The notes beneath the pieces are model-generated. The model searched no databases and was not told the origin of the DNA. It was given only the letters and a program-made list of their open reading frames with translations. From Acidobacteriota bacterium (GTDB taxonomy: Bacteria; Acidobacteriota; Terriglobia; Terriglobales; Acidobacteriaceae): DNA of 7,810 bases. This document shows positions 5,428 to 7,810 of this stretch, one piece after another (the stretch's first letter is position 1; each line of letters opens with the position of its first letter). Location of the stretch: NCBI GenBank assembly GCA_021799405.1, contig JAJZAL010000243.1, positions 1 through 7,810 of the forward strand. Reading direction: 5' to 3'. The translations under genes and the position numbers were made by a program.

Positions 5428-6539
5428 TTATGATGCGCCTGATGGGACTTATCCGAAAAGAGGCGTATGAGATCGTGCGGGATCCTTCAAGCATCGCCAT
5501 CGCCTTCATCCTGCCGCTGGCGCTCCTTTTCATTTTCGGGTATGGAGTTTCTCTGGACGCCCGCGACATACCCATCGCTGTGGTCGTGGATCATCCGACT
5601 ACGCTTACGGCCTCCTTCGTGGGGGAATTGCAGTGCTCACCGTGGTTCCATCCGACAAGCTATCCCAGTGAAGCGAGGGCGGAGCAGGCGGTGATGGATG
5701 GGCATGCCGCCGCCATCGTGTGGCTGCGGAGCGATTTCACGCGTCTGGCTCTCAGTTCTTCGCACGCCCCGATTCATGTCATCGTTAACGGAGTCGATGC
5801 CAACCAGGCGCGCATCATCGAAAACTACTTGAACGGGGCCTGGCTTGCCTGGCTGCAGCAGAGGGCCGTCATCCAAGGCATGCGTCTATCCGCTCCAGTG
5901 GCAGCAGAAGCGCGTGTGTGGTTCAATCCCGCCATGCGCAGCCGCGATTATCTGGTTCCCGGTTTGATCGCCATCATTATGACGCTGATCGGCGCACTCC
6001 TTACTGCGCTTGTTGTGGCAAGAGAGTGGGAGCGGGGCACCATGGAAGGGATCATGGTGACACCGGCGGGCAAGATGGAGCTTCTTCTGGGCAAGCTGAT
6101 ACCCTATTTCGTGCTCGGAATGGGCGGGATGCTGTTTTCCACGATCATGGCCGTTTTTCTGTTTCGTGTGCCGCTGCGCGGTTCGATTGCCGTTCTGATT
6201 GCGTGTTCCTCGTTGTTTTTGCTCACGGCCCTGGGGATGGGACTGCTGATTTCGATCCTTGCGCGAAGCCAATTTGTGGCCGGAATGGTGGCGATTGTTG
6301 CGACCTTTCTGCCCGCGTTCATCCTGTCCGGGTTTCTCTTCGATATCCATTCGATGCCGAGAGTCGTTCAACTGCTGACCCACGTGATTGCCGCGCGCTA
6401 TTTTGTCGGAATTCTGCAAACTGTGTTTCTGGCTGGGGATATCCGGACGATCATCATGAGCAACTGTCTTGGTCTGGGAATCCTGTGCCTGTTGTTTCTT
6501 GGTCTTGCAATTATTCGTTTTCGCAAGAGGTTGGATTGA
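5424..6539 (+). CDS. ybhS: YbhS-type ABC-2 permease of the efflux pump
   Basis: This 371-residue inner-membrane subunit of the ABC-2 type has the family layout. An N-terminal amphipathic stretch with VRDPSS (18-23) comes first, then TM1 (about 24-41, ending LLFIFGYG), an external domain of about 130 residues, and five more membrane segments near 177-199, 225-248, 254-280, 285-306 and 344-364. The coupling region VAREWERGTMEGIMVTP (198-214) follows TM2, and ELLLGKLIPYFVLGM (219-233) comes after it. These segments, the WFNPA motif (166-170) and the RKRLD ending closely match E. coli YbhS as I recall it. It should form a heterodimer with the next permease and sit on the two NBDs of the YbhF-like protein. 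It overlaps ybhF-like by ATGA and the next gene by one base. Substrate cannot be read from the sequence. For E. coli relatives, drugs and monovalent cations have been proposed. Confidence 0.93.
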   Translation: MIMMRLMGLIRKEAYEIVRDPSSIAIAFILPLALLFIFGYGVSLDARDIPIAVVVDHPTTLTASFVGELQCSPWFHPTSYPSEARAEQAVMDGHAAAIVWLRSDFTRLALSSSHAPIHVIVNGVDANQARIIENYLNGAWLAWLQQRAVIQGMRLSAPVAAEARVWFNPAMRSRDYLVPGLIAIIMTLIGALLTALVVAREWERGTMEGIMVTPAGKMELLLGKLIPYFVLGMGGMLFSTIMAVFLFRVPLRGSIAVLIACSSLFLLTALGMGLLISILARSQFVAGMVAIVATFLPAFILSGFLFDIHSMPRVVQLLTHVIAARYFVGILQTVFLAGDIRTIIMSNCLGLGILCLLFLGLAIIRFRKRLD

Positions 6540-7657
6540 TGCAACTTTCCTTCAGACGTATCGTAGCGCTGGCGATCAAGGAGTTTCTATCTCTTTTACG
6601 CAATCCCGCAAGCCGGGCGGTCCTGATCGGGCCGCCGATTATTCAACTGCTGGTGTTCGGCTATGGCGCAACTTACGATCTGAAGCACGTGCCGTTTGTT
6701 GTGTACAACCAGGACGCGGGGCGATTATCCAGGGATTTCATTGCCCGCTTTGCGGGCTCTCCCAGCTTTGAGATGATTGGAACCGTGCAGGACCAGAAGG
6801 CCCTGCAGCAGGCGGTTGACAGTCAAGCCGCGTTGATGGCCCTTAGTATAGGACCTGAATTCACCTCGGATCTGGAGCGTGGAAGGACCGCGCACGTGCA
6901 GTTCATCCTGGACGGAAGGGATTCAAATACCGCGGCCCTCGTGATGGGTTATGCACAATCGATCGTGACAGCCTTTAACGGGGAGCATCTCCCGCGCAAT
7001 TCGCGCCTCCCGGCAAGCACGATAGTGCTGGACCGGGCATGGTTCAATCCGAACCTGGATTCTCGGTGGTTCATCGTCCCCGGCATTGCGGGCATCCTTA
7101 CCCTTCTGGTGAGCATGCTGTCTACCGGGCTCTCCGTCGCGCGGGAGCGCGAAATGGGCACCTTCGATCAGCTCCTTGTCACCCCGATGAATCCAGCGGA
7201 GATTCTTGCGGGAAAGGCGTTGCCCGGTTTTGTCGTTGGCGCGCTGGAAGCGACGCTCATCATTGCAGTTGCCATATTGTGGTTCCATGTTCCTTTTACC
7301 GGAAGCTTTCCGGCATTATACCTGGGCTTGTTCTGCTTCCTGCTGTCCGCTGTGGGTATCGGACTCATGATCTCTTCTCTGGCCCTCACCCAGCAGCAAG
7401 GGCTCCTGGGCACGTTTCTCTTCATGGTGCCCGCGATCGTTCTGTCAGGCTTTGCCACACCGATCGCCAATATGCCCAGGCTTGTCCAGTACATTACCCT
7501 TATAGATCCGTTACGGTACTTTCTGGTCATTTTGCGCGCCAGTTTTCTCGAGGGGGCCGGCGCCTCCCTTTTGTGGCCCCAATACTGGCCCCTGGCGGCT
7601 ATCGGCATCGTCAGCATGATCGTTGCCGGAAGGCTTTTTCGCGGTCGCCTTGCATAG
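6539..7657 (+). CDS. ybhR: YbhR-type ABC-2 permease of the efflux pump
   Basis: This is the 372-residue partner of the YbhS-like permease. The frame is open upstream as far as 5918, but that part lies over the ybhS-like gene in another frame and encodes a Cys/Arg/His-rich sequence unlike the family. The start at 6539 is supported by the TGATG overlap with the preceding stop, AAGAGG 8 bases before it, and a typical N-terminus (RRIVALAIKEFLSLLRNPASR). TM1 is near 28-44. The external domain holds FILDGRDSNTAAL (122-134) and WFNPNLDSRWFIVPG (168-182). Five more membrane segments follow, with the coupling region VAREREMGTFDQLLVTP (200-216) after TM2 and EILAGKALPGFVVGALEAT (221-239) next. Segment 5 carries MVPAIVLSGFATPIANMP (296-313). 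These agree with E. coli YbhR as I remember it. It is only distantly similar to the YbhS-like neighbour, consistent with an old duplication. It is the last gene of the operon. Confidence 0.94.
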   Translation: MQLSFRRIVALAIKEFLSLLRNPASRAVLIGPPIIQLLVFGYGATYDLKHVPFVVYNQDAGRLSRDFIARFAGSPSFEMIGTVQDQKALQQAVDSQAALMALSIGPEFTSDLERGRTAHVQFILDGRDSNTAALVMGYAQSIVTAFNGEHLPRNSRLPASTIVLDRAWFNPNLDSRWFIVPGIAGILTLLVSMLSTGLSVAREREMGTFDQLLVTPMNPAEILAGKALPGFVVGALEATLIIAVAILWFHVPFTGSFPALYLGLFCFLLSAVGIGLMISSLALTQQQGLLGTFLFMVPAIVLSGFATPIANMPRLVQYITLIDPLRYFLVILRASFLEGAGASLLWPQYWPLAAIGIVSMIVAGRLFRGRLA

Positions 7658-7750
7658 GACGCAACACATTTGGTTTTTTTAACAAAAAGGCCCATCCCCC
7701 TACAAGATAGAGCAGGTCCCCCTTCCCCGGCGGATTGAGTGAAAATAGCA

Positions 7751-7767
7751 GCGGCGGCCACCGCCGC
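7751..7767. terminator. Perfect GC-rich hairpin downstream of the efflux operon (possible weak terminator)
   Basis: GCGGCGG (7751-7757) and CCGCCGC (7761-7767) form a 7-bp stem of G-C pairs only, with a 3-base CCA loop. It lies about 95 bases after the last stop. A short T run (7775-7778) follows on the right, 8 bases from the stem, and ATTTT appears leftward (plus-strand 7742-7746). Neither is a proper U-tract, so termination is uncertain. The rest of 7658-7810 shows only a T7 run (7674-7680) and no gene. Confidence 0.35.
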
Positions 7768-7810
7768 CAAACACATTTTGAGTCCCCATGATTTCCCAGC
7801 TTCCCTTCTT

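Noticed and set aside
5918..6538. Open frame running 207 codons upstream of the ybhR-like start, over the ybhS-like gene
   Set aside because: The ybhS-like gene is strongly supported in the other frame. The upstream translation is Cys/Arg/His-rich and unlike any permease N-terminus, and the TGATG junction with a ribosome binding site gives a normal start at 6539.
7641..7680. Intrinsic terminator at the end of the ybhR-like gene using the T7 run at 7674-7680
   Set aside because: The only nearby stem (7641-7662) has five base pairs with a bulge, overlaps the coding end, and lies 11 bases from the T-run, which is too far.

Overview
The window reads as a bacterial chromosome segment from a Gram-negative organism. 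The outer-membrane TolC-type channel requires an outer membrane. The mix of a CcdA-type thiol-electron protein and a free-standing B12-fold protein would suit an anaerobic or sulfate-reducing lineage (Desulfobacterota-like). That taxonomic guess is inference from gene content only. No IS element, CRISPR array, tRNA or rRNA gene was recognised.

Layout. (1) Positions 2-403, +: the 3' end of a CcdA/DsbD-type membrane protein that starts before the window. (2) Positions 421-822, -: a 133-residue protein with the fold of the B12-binding domain of methylmalonyl-CoA mutase but without its cobalt-ligating histidine. It converges on the first gene with 17 bases between them. (3) Positions 823-1228: about 400 bases without a protein gene. 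This stretch is not featureless. It holds a strong rightward promoter for the operon to its right, an overlapping leftward promoter-like sequence, three consecutive stem-loop domains and a leftward intrinsic terminator. Together these suggest an unannotated structured RNA of roughly 215 nt, or a long structured leader of the B12-fold gene. (4) Positions 1229-7657, +: a tightly packed five-gene operon for a tripartite ABC efflux pump. Its members are a TolC-family outer-membrane channel, a YbhG-type periplasmic adaptor, a YbhF-type protein with two fused ATPase domains, and two ABC-2 permeases of the YbhS and YbhR types. (5) Positions 7658-7810: a short non-coding tail with a perfect GC-rich hairpin.

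How the genes work together. In the pump, YbhF-like hydrolyses ATP beneath a YbhS/YbhR heterodimer in the inner membrane. The YbhG-like adaptor spans the periplasm through its coiled-coil hairpin and docks onto the TolC-like channel, so substrate can leave the cell directly. The last three genes are joined by a 1-base gap, an ATGA overlap and a TGATG overlap, consistent with translational coupling and a fixed stoichiometry. Unlike the E. coli ybhGFSR operon, the outer-membrane partner is encoded in the operon, and no TetR-type regulator lies within the window. The two departures from consensus in the fused ATPase fall into the same composite ATP site, predicting one degenerate and one canonical site.

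The efflux system belongs to a known family. The least explained part of the window is the structured intergenic region at 905-1157. The histidine-less B12-fold protein is the second point of interest.
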